The translations under genes and the position numbers were made by a program. Shown here one piece after another: positions 9,820 through 18,409 of a stretch of 64,000 nt of DNA (its first letter is position 1; every line of letters starts with the position of its first letter). This DNA is from Okeania sp. KiyG1 (lineage in GTDB: Bacteria; Cyanobacteriota; Cyanobacteriia; Cyanobacteriales; Microcoleaceae): positions 62,001 through 126,000 of the forward strand of contig NZ_BLZO01000187.1 of assembly GCF_014132355.1 (NCBI RefSeq), written 5' to 3'. Below the pieces are notes generated by a model. That model made no database searches. It had not been told where the DNA came from and saw only the letters and a list, made by a program, of their open reading frames with translations.

Positions 9820-9895
9820 AAATCAGGAAAATATTGGATAAACCTGAGTTAGTCAGGAGTGAAATAGAATAAATATTTTTTACAGGATAGTGAAC

Positions 9896-11275
9896 ATGAC
9901 CCTACACCAACCTAATGATATTATTGCTCAAAGATATCGTATTGTCACTGCTTTAGGACAGGGAGGAATGGGAATTACTTATGAAGCAGAAGACCTGACA
10001 AATTATCAGCGAATAGCACTTAAAGTCGTTTCTTTACAACAAGCAAAAGACTGGAAAATATTAGAACTTTTTGAGAGGGAAGCTAAAGTTATTGCTAATT
10101 TATATCATCCTCAAATTCCCAAATATCTGGATTATTTTTATATTGATACAGATACAGATAGACGGTTTTATTTAATGCGTGAGTTGGTGTCGGGAGATTC
10201 TTTAGCAACTAAGATAGAAAAAGGTTGGCATCCTACAGAAGCACAAGTTCAACAAATTGCCATACAAATATTAGATATTCTCAGTTATTTACATCAACTC
10301 AAACCAGCAATAATTCACCGGGATATTAAACCAGAAAATATTATCTTACAACCTGATGGAAAAGTATTTTTAGTAGATTTTGGGGCAGTCCAAGATATTT
10401 ATCGTCAGACAATTTCCCTCAGCGAAACCTTTGTAGGAACTATTGGATATATGCCACCAGAACAGTTAAGAGGAAAAGCTTATTGTGCTTCAGATTTGTA
10501 TAGTTTAGGTGCAACTTTATTGTATTTATTAACCCATCGTTCCCCAGATGAATTACCTCAAAAAAGAATGAAAATAGATTTTCGTTCTTGTGTGGAAATT
10601 TCACCAGAATTTGCCAATTGGTTAGAAGTAATATTAGAACCGATATGGGAAGATAGATTTCAGTCGGCAACAGCAGCTTTGAATGTACTTACTAATAAAT
10701 CAGAAATTATTTATACTGCTTCGTCTGGTGTTAAATCTATTCATCAAAAACCTCCAGAAAGTCTAGTTACTATGGAAAAAACATCCCAAAGCTTAATTAT
10801 TAATATTCCACCTAATCCACGAGATATTTTAGGTTGCGGTTGTTTATTGCCTTTTTTATTTCTTTGGTGGGAATTTTTATTTAAAGAGCTTGCTATTATT
10901 TTTCTGAGAAATATTGGTATAGGAACACATTCATTATATTTAATCCCTTTCACCTTTTGGATTTTAGTCAGTTTATTGCATTTAGTCAGTACTCAGATTA
11001 AAATCTCTCACAATGAATTTTTGATTCACTGGAAAATTTTGTTATTTAGTCGTAAAGTCAGAGGTAAAACAGTAGATTTATGCAAAATTGCTATTAATAA
11101 AATTAACAGGAAATCTCGTAAATCAAAACAATGGGAAGAATGCGTTTTGTTTGAAGGTGTAAAAAAGCATAAATTTGGTTTTTCATTGACAAAAGAAGAA
11201 AAAGAATGGATAGTTGCTGAAATTTCCGATTTTTTGCAAGAATTAAAATCCCAAAAAAGCCGAAAAATCTATTAA
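9896..11275 (+). CDS. Serine/threonine protein kinase with membrane C-terminus (copy 2 of 3)
   Basis: This is the tandem paralogue of the kinase at 8446, only 76 bp downstream. AGGA lies nine bases before the ATG at 9896. The kinase core has the same motifs (GQGGMGITYEAED, ALKVV with the lysine, HRDIKPENI, DFGAV, GTIGYMPPEQ). The juxtamembrane and membrane segment is different (CGCLLPFLFLWWEFLF, then LIPFTFWILVSLLHLV), while the distal domain (QIKISHNEFLIHWKIL) is shared with copy 3. The sequence pattern suggests a recent triplication with replacement or fast divergence of the membrane region. It is probably part of one transcription unit with copies 1 and 3. Confidence 0.9.
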   Translation: MTLHQPNDIIAQRYRIVTALGQGGMGITYEAEDLTNYQRIALKVVSLQQAKDWKILELFEREAKVIANLYHPQIPKYLDYFYIDTDTDRRFYLMRELVSGDSLATKIEKGWHPTEAQVQQIAIQILDILSYLHQLKPAIIHRDIKPENIILQPDGKVFLVDFGAVQDIYRQTISLSETFVGTIGYMPPEQLRGKAYCASDLYSLGATLLYLLTHRSPDELPQKRMKIDFRSCVEISPEFANWLEVILEPIWEDRFQSATAALNVLTNKSEIIYTASSGVKSIHQKPPESLVTMEKTSQSLIINIPPNPRDILGCGCLLPFLFLWWEFLFKELAIIFLRNIGIGTHSLYLIPFTFWILVSLLHLVSTQIKISHNEFLIHWKILLFSRKVRGKTVDLCKIAINKINRKSRKSKQWEECVLFEGVKKHKFGFSLTKEEKEWIVAEISDFLQELKSQKSRKIY

Positions 11276-11414
11276 ATTAATGTGCGTTTGACAGAAGTAA
11301 AATATTTTTTCTTAATTGAAATCCGATGATGTTTGAGTGACGGTGATTTATTGTTGTCAAAATAGCTATCAGCTTATAATAGAAAAATCATGGTTAAACT
11401 GGATAATATTCAAC

Positions 11415-12836
11415 ATGACTCTACACCAACCTAACGATATTATTACTCAAAGATACCGAATTGTTACTCCTTTGGGACAGGGAGGAATGGGAATTACTTA
11501 TGAAGCAGAAGACCTGACAAATTATCAGCGAGTAGCACTTAAAGTCGTTTCTTTACAACAAGCAAAAGACTGGAAAATATTAGAATTATTTGAGAGGGAA
11601 GCTAAAGTTATTGCTAATTTGCATCACCCTCAAATTCCCAAATATTTGAATTATTTTTATATTGATACAAATACAGATAGACGGTTTTATTTAATGCGTG
11701 AGTTGGTGTCGGGAGATTCTTTAGCAACTAAGGTAGAAAAAGGTTGGCATCCTACAGAAGCACAAGTTCAACAAATTGCCATACAAATATTAGATATTCT
11801 CAGTTATTTACATCAACTCAAACCAGCAATAATTCACCGGGATATTAAACCAGAAAATATTATCTTACAACCTGATGGAAAAGTATTTTTAGTAGATTTC
11901 GGGGCAGTCCAAGATATTTATCGTCAGACAATTTCCCTCAGCGAAACCTTTGTGGGAACTATTGGATATATGCCTCCGGAACAGTTAAGAGGAAAAGCTT
12001 ATTGTGCTTCAGATTTGTATAGTTTAGGTGCAACTTTATTGTATTTATTAACCCATCGTTCCCCAGATGAATTACCTCAAAAAAGAATGAAAATAGATTT
12101 TAGTTCTTGTGTAGAAATTTCACAGGAATTTATGAATTGGTTAGAGATAATATTAGAACCAATGTGGGAAGATAGATTTCAGTCGGCAACAGCAGCTTTG
12201 AATGTACTTACTAATAAATCAGAAATGATTTATGATGTTGATTTTAGGGTGAAAGGAAGTCGAGTGACTTTGAAAAAAACACCTAGCAGCTTAATTGTTA
12301 ATATTCCACCTAGAGGTTTTCGAGTACAGGATTTTTTTTCATGTCTTTTTAACTTATTTCATCTAGGATGGTCTGGAAGTTATATATTATCTATTATGTT
12401 CTATAGTCCTACTATAGAAAGAATGTTGGATTTCTTACCTATGGTTTCTATTTCCTTTTCCTTAGTTGTTAGTATTGTCGTTTTCGGCTTTTTCTTCAGT
12501 AAGATGGCTTATTTATTATGGTGTTCAGCCAGCAAAAGTCAGATTAAAATCTCTCACAATGAATTTTTGATTCACTGGAAATTTTTGATATTTAGCAAGG
12601 AAGTCAGAGGTAAAACAGTAGATATAAACAAGATTGCTATTAATAATATGGAGATAGAAATCCAAGGAGCATCTATGATAAATTGCGGTTTGTTTGAGGT
12701 CAGAAAAGCATATCAGTTTGGTTTTTTACTAGAAGAAGTAGAACAAGAATACTTAGTTGCTGAAATTCAAGATTTTCTGGAACAATTAAAAATTCAAGAA
12801 AGTCTGAAAAAACCAGATAAAAAATTATTAGATTAA
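11415..12836 (+). CDS. Serine/threonine protein kinase with membrane C-terminus (copy 3 of 3)
   Basis: This is the third tandem copy. The frame is open from 11337, but the conserved MTLHQPND start is the ATG at 11415. All kinase motifs are intact (GQGGMGITYEAED, HRDIKPENI, DFGAV, GTIGYMPPEQ). The linker is shorter than in copies 1 and 2, and the membrane part is longer, with three hydrophobic stretches (LFNLFHLGWSGSYILSIMF, MVSISFSLVVSIVVFGFFF, MAYLLWC). The end repeats the QIKISHNEFLIHWKFL domain seen in copy 2. Gene conversion among the three kinase cores is plausible, given the near-identity at nucleotide level up to about residue 270. Downstream 12837-13129 holds only repeats (GGAGTCA heptamers). 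Confidence 0.9.
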   Translation: MTLHQPNDIITQRYRIVTPLGQGGMGITYEAEDLTNYQRVALKVVSLQQAKDWKILELFEREAKVIANLHHPQIPKYLNYFYIDTNTDRRFYLMRELVSGDSLATKVEKGWHPTEAQVQQIAIQILDILSYLHQLKPAIIHRDIKPENIILQPDGKVFLVDFGAVQDIYRQTISLSETFVGTIGYMPPEQLRGKAYCASDLYSLGATLLYLLTHRSPDELPQKRMKIDFSSCVEISQEFMNWLEIILEPMWEDRFQSATAALNVLTNKSEMIYDVDFRVKGSRVTLKKTPSSLIVNIPPRGFRVQDFFSCLFNLFHLGWSGSYILSIMFYSPTIERMLDFLPMVSISFSLVVSIVVFGFFFSKMAYLLWCSASKSQIKISHNEFLIHWKFLIFSKEVRGKTVDINKIAINNMEIEIQGASMINCGLFEVRKAYQFGFLLEEVEQEYLVAEIQDFLEQLKIQESLKKPDKKLLD

Positions 12837-13129
12837 AGTAAGCTTGATCAAACTAAAAGACAATAATATTATGTCCGGTTGAACAGTTATAAATAAACGA
12901 CAGAGGAGTCAGGAGTCAGGAGTCAGGAGTCAACCCACCCCTCGCCCCTCCCAGGAGGGGAAGAAAGAATGAAGAAAGAGGAGGAGAAGGAGAAAGTTTT
13001 TTTATCACTAATTATCCTGACATGATATAAATACTTTTCTCTTAGTTGAAACGTTACATAAATAACTACTAATTACCACATAATGATATAATCTCCAAGT
13101 TAATCTAGTCAAAAAATCGATCTAAACAA

Positions 13130-13978
13130 GTGTCAATTGAGAAAAAAAATATAACAGTCGGTTCTCTAGAATGGTTTTATCGGGAAGCTAAACCTAATGA
13201 CGAAACAGATAAACTGCCAATTTTACTATTACATGGATTTCCTGCTCAAAGTCATAGTTGGACTGCTATGATGCCCGAATTAGCTGAAGCAGGTTATCAA
13301 GCGATCGCTCCAGACTGGATAGGTTGTGGTTTATCCCCTAAATTAGATAAACGAGATTTTTCCTACAAACCAGAAGCTTTTATTCAGGCTTTAGCAGAAT
13401 TGATTGACGCTCTAGAAATTGAACGATTTTATCTAGTTATTCAAGGATTTTTAGGTTCTATTGGCTTACAATATGCTTTGCGAAATCGAGGAAAAATTGA
13501 GCGTTTAACTATTTTAAATACACCACTTTCTCCTACAGCAAAATTACCTTGGCAAATGAAACAATTAGGCATACCTTTTGTTGGTGATATGCTCGTTCAA
13601 GACCCTCTATTTGTCGATCGAACTTTAGAAAAAGGCAGTTGTTTAACAGTTGCTGATGAAGATTTAGACGTCTATCGTAGTCCTTATCTAAAAAGTTCTG
13701 CTGCTGGTAGATCCGTATCAGCAATTGTGCAAAATTTAGACTTAAAAAACTCAATGACAGAAATTGAATCTGGCTTTAAAGGGTGGCAACAACCTACATT
13801 AATTGTTTGGGGAACAAAAGACCCTTGGTTAGATGTTAGTCAAGCTGAAAATTTAGTTAATATTTGTGAAAATGGAAAGTTAGTTAAATTAGCAGAAGCT
13901 GCACATTATCCTCAAGAACATTGGTCTGGAGATATTACAGATGAACTACTGTTATTTTTGAGGAGGCAAGAAGTTTAG
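13130..13978 (+). CDS. Alpha/beta-hydrolase fold protein with an atypical nucleophile elbow
   Basis: The 282-residue protein has the full alpha/beta-hydrolase layout: oxyanion LLLHGFPAQSHSW near residue 34, a PDWIGCGLSP loop, the acid residue in WGTKDPWLD and the histidine in EAAHYPQEHW. The nucleophile elbow, however, reads LVIQGFLGSIG, so Phe107 sits where Ser, Asp or Cys is expected (G-x-Nuc-x-G becomes Q-G-F-L-G). It resembles haloalkane-dehalogenase/epoxide-hydrolase relatives but may be non-hydrolytic or use a different residue. The start is GTG 13130 without a strong ribosome site. It has no operon partner. Function unknown. Confidence 0.8.
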   Translation: MSIEKKNITVGSLEWFYREAKPNDETDKLPILLLHGFPAQSHSWTAMMPELAEAGYQAIAPDWIGCGLSPKLDKRDFSYKPEAFIQALAELIDALEIERFYLVIQGFLGSIGLQYALRNRGKIERLTILNTPLSPTAKLPWQMKQLGIPFVGDMLVQDPLFVDRTLEKGSCLTVADEDLDVYRSPYLKSSAAGRSVSAIVQNLDLKNSMTEIESGFKGWQQPTLIVWGTKDPWLDVSQAENLVNICENGKLVKLAEAAHYPQEHWSGDITDELLLFLRRQEV

Positions 13979-14171
13979 CTTCCTGGCGTCAAATTATTCA
14001 TCGCGTAGGGGTCGGTTATATCAAATCCGCTGGCTCCGGAGTAATATACAGCATATTTTGGGCAAATGATTATAGGATAAATGGTGAAAATCATGTAGTG
14101 CGGGCATCTTGCCCGCGTGGGTGTACCTCATAAAAACGGGAAGCGCTGTAATTCTGTTGATCGTTATATAA

Positions 14172-14380
14172 TCGGTAAGGGCGAATGCCATTTGCGTTCC
14201 GCAAAGCTCCGCTTTATATGTCGCGGAGCGTTAACGGAGTTATGCGGTAGCAAAACGCCCCTACATATGGCGTTTTCAAGGTGAATTTGCGTAAGTCCTG
14301 ATTCTTATGTTTACTTCTCCCCCACTCCCCCACTCCCCCACTCCCCTACTCCCCTACTCCCCCACTCCCCTACTCCCCTA
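14172..14380. repeat. MITE-like copy followed by a period-8 tandem repeat
   Basis: 14172-14299 repeats, in the same orientation, the interior of the 3521-3695 element and ends in TGCGTAAGTCCT at 14288-14299; its left end is lost. About 14314-14380 is a run of ACTCCCCC/ACTCCCCT octamers that stops directly at the 3' end of the truncated patatin gene. The rest of the spacer 13979-14171 contains no recognisable gene. Confidence 0.75.
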
Positions 14381-14384
14381 CTAA

Positions 14385-14567
14385 TTATTTGGGGCTTTTC
14401 CCTAATGCAATTCCTACAGCCAATATAGACCCTGTTGAAGTACCAGCTATTAGATCGAAGTGGTCTTTTAAACGGCCACCTAATTGTTCCTCAATTTTCT
14501 CAAGAATACGGGCTGGCATGACACCCCTAATACCGCCACCATCCAAGCATAGAATACGAAAAGTCAT
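14385..14567 (-). pseudogene. Patatin-like phospholipase, N-terminal fragment
   Basis: The 60 codons encode only the beginning of a patatin fold: the oxyanion motif LDGGGIRGVMPARIL and the nucleophile elbow LIAGTSTGSIL with its Ser. The catalytic Asp segment (DGG/DGA) and the remaining two-thirds of the usual 300+ residues are absent. The frame runs into TAA where the octamer repeat (GGGGAGTA on this strand) begins, so the gene was truncated at the repeat. It cannot be a working Ser-Asp lipase. The ATG at 14567 is the natural start of intact family members. Confidence 0.85.
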
Positions 14568-14727
14568 AATATTATCTCCGGCATTTCTTTTTATTAATCT
14601 ACCAAAACTCCTTGAAATTTCAATATTTAGTATATATTTAATAAAATTTATATTTTTTATACTATGATTAATTATGTAATGTAATTTTATAACTTTACTT
14701 TACATCACTAATCTCAGAGCGAATAAA

Positions 14728-15522
14728 ATGAAAACTGCATTAATTACAGGTGCTTCTTCTGGAATAGGTGAAATTTTTGCCAAAGAATTAGCAACTAGAA
14801 AAACTAACTTAGTATTGGTAGCTCGTTCAGAGGATAAACTACAACAATTAGCAAATCAATTACAAAGTCAATATCAAATTCAGGCTGATGTAATAGTCCA
14901 AGATTTAACAGCACCAGCAGCAACAAAATCTGTATTTGAGACAGTTTTTCAGAAAGGATTAAGTATAGATTTATTAGTAAATAATGCTGGTTTTGGTGAC
15001 TATGGAAATTTTACCGAGAGACCTCTAGAAAAGCAAGTTAATATGATTCAATTAAATATTACTGCTTTAGTAGAATTAACACATTTATTTTTACCTGGAA
15101 TGCAACAAAATAAGTCCGGGGCAATTATTAATGTTTCCTCAATAGGTGGTTTTCAACCTTTACCTTATATGTCAGTTTATGGTGCAACAAAAGCATTTGT
15201 TTTGAGTTTTAGTGAGGCATTATGGGCAGAAAATCAAGATTCAGGGGTGAAGATATTAGCACTTTGCCCTGGGCCGACAGAATCAGAATTTTTCCAAACA
15301 GCGGAATTTCCTAAATCTGTAGGCGGTTCTTCAATGTCAAAATTGACCCCGGCAGAAGAAGTAGTAAAAGATGCTCTTCAAGCCTTAGAAAAAAATCAGT
15401 CTAATGTTGTGACAGGAGGCTTTTTAAATCAGGTAATTGTTAATATGTCCCGTCTTTTCCCACGAGAGACTTTAATCAGTGCAGTAGAAAAACAGTTTAG
15501 AAGTATTCAGCAAAATAAATAA
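14728..15522 (+). CDS. Short-chain dehydrogenase/reductase (classical SDR)
   Basis: This is an NAD(P)-dependent oxidoreductase of 264 residues with a Rossmann fold. TGASSGIG is at residues 7-14, an ARS basic residue after strand 2 suggests NADP preference, NNAG is near residue 90, a catalytic Ser lies in INVSSIGGF, and the YGATK motif supplies Tyr and Lys. LCPGPTESEFF marks the usual PG turn. It resembles the YqjQ/DltE-like acyl or keto reductase subgroup, but the substrate is not readable. It is a single gene with an AT-rich leader and no linked partner. Confidence 0.92.
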   Translation: MKTALITGASSGIGEIFAKELATRKTNLVLVARSEDKLQQLANQLQSQYQIQADVIVQDLTAPAATKSVFETVFQKGLSIDLLVNNAGFGDYGNFTERPLEKQVNMIQLNITALVELTHLFLPGMQQNKSGAIINVSSIGGFQPLPYMSVYGATKAFVLSFSEALWAENQDSGVKILALCPGPTESEFFQTAEFPKSVGGSSMSKLTPAEEVVKDALQALEKNQSNVVTGGFLNQVIVNMSRLFPRETLISAVEKQFRSIQQNK

Positions 15523-15539
15523 GTATATATACTCCCCTT

Positions 15540-15808
15540 GCCAAAATGGTCGTTTCCATTTTAACTTCCCTGGCGGGAAGTCCCGCGCTCTCCGGTCAGG
15601 GGAGCGTCCTATGGGAAAGCCAGGGCCTTGAGTCGGATATCTCCACAAATAAAACCTTCCTATACCTTTGACAAGCTAGGAGGTATGCATGTTATTATCA
15701 AGGTCAATACAGGGGGAGGACATCACCTCTGTCAAAACAGCGGTCATTTTTTTCATGACTGAAGAATCCCGCGTTGTCGCGCCATGCGCAACGTCGGGAG
15801 TATGTCAA
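15540..15808 (+). mobile_element. Remnant of an IS200/IS605-type element (right end)
   Basis: This G/C-rich insert in an AT-rich spacer ends with a hairpin (CCCG, CGTTG ... CAACG, CGGG) followed by TATGTCAA at 15801-15808. That matches the right-end design of the two better-defined elements at 34744 and 37621 (hairpin, a short spacer, then TCAA). No transposase ORF and no clear left end are present. It lies immediately upstream of psbQ, leaving only about 40 bp for the native leader, so it may carry or disrupt that promoter. Confidence 0.5.
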
Positions 15809-15848
15809 ATCTAATATGGAATATTCAATTTAGTCGATTACGAAAGAG

Positions 15849-16295
15849 ATGATGTTAAATAAACGCTCAATAGTAGCATGGATGATGGCGCTGTTAGTAG
15901 CGTTTTTGGCAAGCTGTGGTTCCCCTGCTCCACCGCCAACCTACTCAGATGCTCAATTACAAAAAATTGAACAGTACACAACCGGAATTGTCGCTTTGCG
16001 CGATCGCATGGATGAACTGAAAACCCTAATTCAAAAGGAAGATTGGGTAAATGTAGATACATTTATTCATGGGCCTTTAGGAGACTTGCGGAGCAAGACT
16101 AACTATTTGACCCAAAGTTTGTTATTGCCAAAGGATAAGGGACCTGTGTCGGATGCAGCAAAGGAAGTATTTCAGGATTTAGAGGAAATTGATGTTGCAG
16201 CAGCAGCAAATGACAAACGGCAAGCGACTAATGAGTACAAAGAAGCAATAGCAGATTTTGTCACTTTCTTAAATTTGATACCGAAAAGTAATTAA
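15849..16295 (+). CDS. psbQ: Photosystem II extrinsic lipoprotein PsbQ (CyanoQ)
   Basis: This is a lumenal lipoprotein that stabilises the oxygen-evolving side of photosystem II. Residues 1-24 form a lipoprotein signal (MLNKRSIVAWMMALLVAFLA) with lipobox LASC, so Cys25 would be lipidated after cleavage. The mature part is a four-helix PsbQ domain (YTTGIVALRDRMDELKTLI, LGDLRSKTNYLTQSLL, AAKEVFQDLEEIDVAAA, YKEAIADFVTFLNLIP). The 148-residue length is typical. Two adjacent ATGs exist at 15849 and 15852; GAAAGAG directly precedes them. It is monocistronic. Confidence 0.93.
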   Translation: MMLNKRSIVAWMMALLVAFLASCGSPAPPPTYSDAQLQKIEQYTTGIVALRDRMDELKTLIQKEDWVNVDTFIHGPLGDLRSKTNYLTQSLLLPKDKGPVSDAAKEVFQDLEEIDVAAAANDKRQATNEYKEAIADFVTFLNLIPKSN

Positions 16296-16971
16296 ATAAG
16301 CAATCAGCAATCAGCAGTCAGTTATTGGTAGTAGCCTGACACACCTAAAATGTGGCAATAGTAGGGGCGGGTTCCGCGTTAAGTTAATGGTGTGACAAAC
16401 TATTCAGATAAACCCGCCCCCTCCCCAATAATCTAATGCACCATTTTAGCTGTATCGGTCCAGTAGTGGATTGTTTCATCTTAAATGTTGCATTAGAAAA
16501 TGGGGTGATGGGAACCCACCCCTAACCCCGACCGTGGAGGGGAATTTGGTGGTGATGGGGGGATGGGGTGACAAAAAAAGCTAATGCACTATTTTAGGTG
16601 AAACAGTCCAGTAGTGGATTGTTTCATCTAAAAATGTGCATTAGAAAATGGGGGGGGTGGGAACCCACCCTAACCCCGACCGTGGAGGGAATTTGGGGGT
16701 GATGGGGGATGGGGTGATTATCAAAAAGGCTAATGCACTATTTTAGGTGAAACAGTCCAGTAGCGTAACGCACAAAAAGCCTAGTAGGTGGCTGTCAGGT
16801 TTTCAATAAGAGTTGTTCTGCAATAGTGCTGTTGAACATTCTGTTTTCTCAAACTTAAAATCGTACACTCAACCAGAAGTGTAGCGACGATAAATTTCAA
16901 TATTGCTTGATGGGGTGCGCACTGCGTACCCTATCTTAATTTTTACTTTAAACTGATAACTGATAACTGAA
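16296..16971. repeat. Spacer with 148-bp tandem duplication and a palindromic GGGGCGGGTT repeat
   Basis: At 16365-16425 lies a copy of a dispersed inverted repeat (GGGGCGGGTT ... AACCCGCCCC with TAAGTTAATGGTGT inside) also found at about 24463, 24530, 25796 and 30803. From 16433 a unit of about 148 bp beginning CTAATGCACC is repeated at 16581, with a partial third copy from 16730. Each unit contains GAACCCACCC and GACCGTGGAGG. The remaining sequence up to 16971 holds nothing coding. Confidence 0.75.
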
Positions 16972-18138
16972 ATGACTCATATAGTAATTATTGGATGTGG
17001 AATTATTGGGGCATCGATCGCCTATCAACTAAGTAAAATTGAAGGGTTAAAAATTACGGTATTGGACAAACAAGCACCTGCTCAAGCTTCTACTGGCGCT
17101 GCTTTGGGCGTATTGATGGGGGTAATTAGCCAAAAAGTTAAAGGCAGACCTTGGAAAATGAGGCGCATGAGTGTCCAGAGCTATCATAATTTAATTCCTG
17201 AGTTGGAAGCAAAAATAAATCGCCCTATTTCTCATAACCGTGATGGTATTTTGTTGTTGTGTTTGCCTGGGGATGACTTAGATAGATGGAAAAGATTGAT
17301 AGATATTCGGCAAGCAGACGGTTTACCATTAGAAATGTGGGATATTGCTCAACTGCGCGATCGCTCTCCTCAGATCGAGACATCTGAAGTTACAGCGGCT
17401 ATTTATTCTCCTCAAGATTGGCAAATTAACCCGGTGGAGCTTACTTTAGCTTTGGTGGAAGCGGCTCAACAAAATGGGGTAAATTTTCATTTTGGAGTAA
17501 CCGTTGCGGAATATAATACTATAGCGCTACCAAAGAATGAATATCGTTGTCAGCAAATACGGACAAAAAGTCTAGACTCAACTAAAAAAGCTCCTGTTTT
17601 GGCGGATATAGACTGGTTAGTTGTGGCAGCGGGGTTGGGGTCGTTGCCATGTTTGGAAGGAATAAAAGATGGTAAGTTGAGGTCTCTACAACTGAAGCGT
17701 AAATCAAATTTTGAACATAGATTTACTATTGTTCCCGTGTTGGGTCAAGCTCTACATTTGCAAGGACGATCGCCTCTGGGAAATCTAGATTTTCAGCCAG
17801 TGATAACTGGGGATGATGTGCATATTGTACCAGTGGGGGAAAATGAGTATTGGGTGGGAGCAACAGTAGAATTTCCTGATGATGTGGGTGAGGTGGTAGC
17901 GGACTCTAGTAGATTGGATACGGTGATGGAGAGAGCTATTAGTTTTTGCCCGAGTTTAGCAGATGCAACGGTGTTAAGAAAATGGTCTGGTTTGCGGCCG
18001 CGTCCAGAAGGTCAAGCAGCTCCTGCAGTGGGTTATTTGGAGGGGTTTAAAAATGTGTTGTTGGCAACAGGTCACTATCGGAATGGGGTGTTATTAGCTC
18101 CTGCAACTGCGGAAGCAGTAGAGAAAATGATTATGTAG
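16972..18138 (+). CDS. FAD-dependent amino-acid oxidase/dehydrogenase family protein (DAO/ThiO-like)
   Basis: The N-terminal dinucleotide-binding motif IIGCGIIGASIAYQLSK, followed by an acidic strand end (VLDKQAP), identifies the DAO superfamily (glycine oxidase, D-amino-acid dehydrogenase, sarcosine-oxidase-like). The C-terminal part shows the second FAD-contact region (WSGLRPRPEG ... LLATGHYRNGVLLAP), characteristic of glycine oxidase/ThiO. With 388 residues the length fits. ThiO supplies iminoglycine for thiazole synthesis, but no thi gene is adjacent, so the symbol is withheld. The ATG at 16972 follows a TAACTGATAACTGA repeat tail. Confidence 0.85.
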   Translation: MTHIVIIGCGIIGASIAYQLSKIEGLKITVLDKQAPAQASTGAALGVLMGVISQKVKGRPWKMRRMSVQSYHNLIPELEAKINRPISHNRDGILLLCLPGDDLDRWKRLIDIRQADGLPLEMWDIAQLRDRSPQIETSEVTAAIYSPQDWQINPVELTLALVEAAQQNGVNFHFGVTVAEYNTIALPKNEYRCQQIRTKSLDSTKKAPVLADIDWLVVAAGLGSLPCLEGIKDGKLRSLQLKRKSNFEHRFTIVPVLGQALHLQGRSPLGNLDFQPVITGDDVHIVPVGENEYWVGATVEFPDDVGEVVADSSRLDTVMERAISFCPSLADATVLRKWSGLRPRPEGQAAPAVGYLEGFKNVLLATGHYRNGVLLAPATAEAVEKMIM

Positions 18139-18369
18139 GGGCGAATGGCATTCGCCCTCCCTACCTATATAATAGATAGACTGCGTAAGTCCTGATTATG
18201 TTAGGTAGAAAAGTTATAATTAGGCTCGTAGTTGGGCTTTAGCCCTCATTATACTGCTATAAATTCTTCCTAATTTTTTTATAATGAAATAGGACTTACG
18301 CAGGGACTCTAAATATAGCAAGGGCGAATGCCATTCGCCCCTAAATCTTGATCAATTTCCGTAAGTCCT
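18137..18369. repeat. Two small MITE-like palindromic elements
   Basis: Starting at the stop codon of the oxidoreductase, GTAGGGGCGAATGG (18137) forms a palindrome with the CATTCGCCC that follows and ends in TGCGTAAGTCCT (18182-18193). A second element, 18291-18369, has AGGACTTACGCA and GTAAGTCCT ends around a GGGCGAATGCCATTCGCCC palindrome. Between them is GGGCTTTAGCCC, a short palindromic repeat also seen near 62670. No gene is present up to 18409. Confidence 0.75.
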
Positions 18370-18409
18370 AATAATGAAAAATAACTAAAATATAAGATAT
18401 TAAATAATT

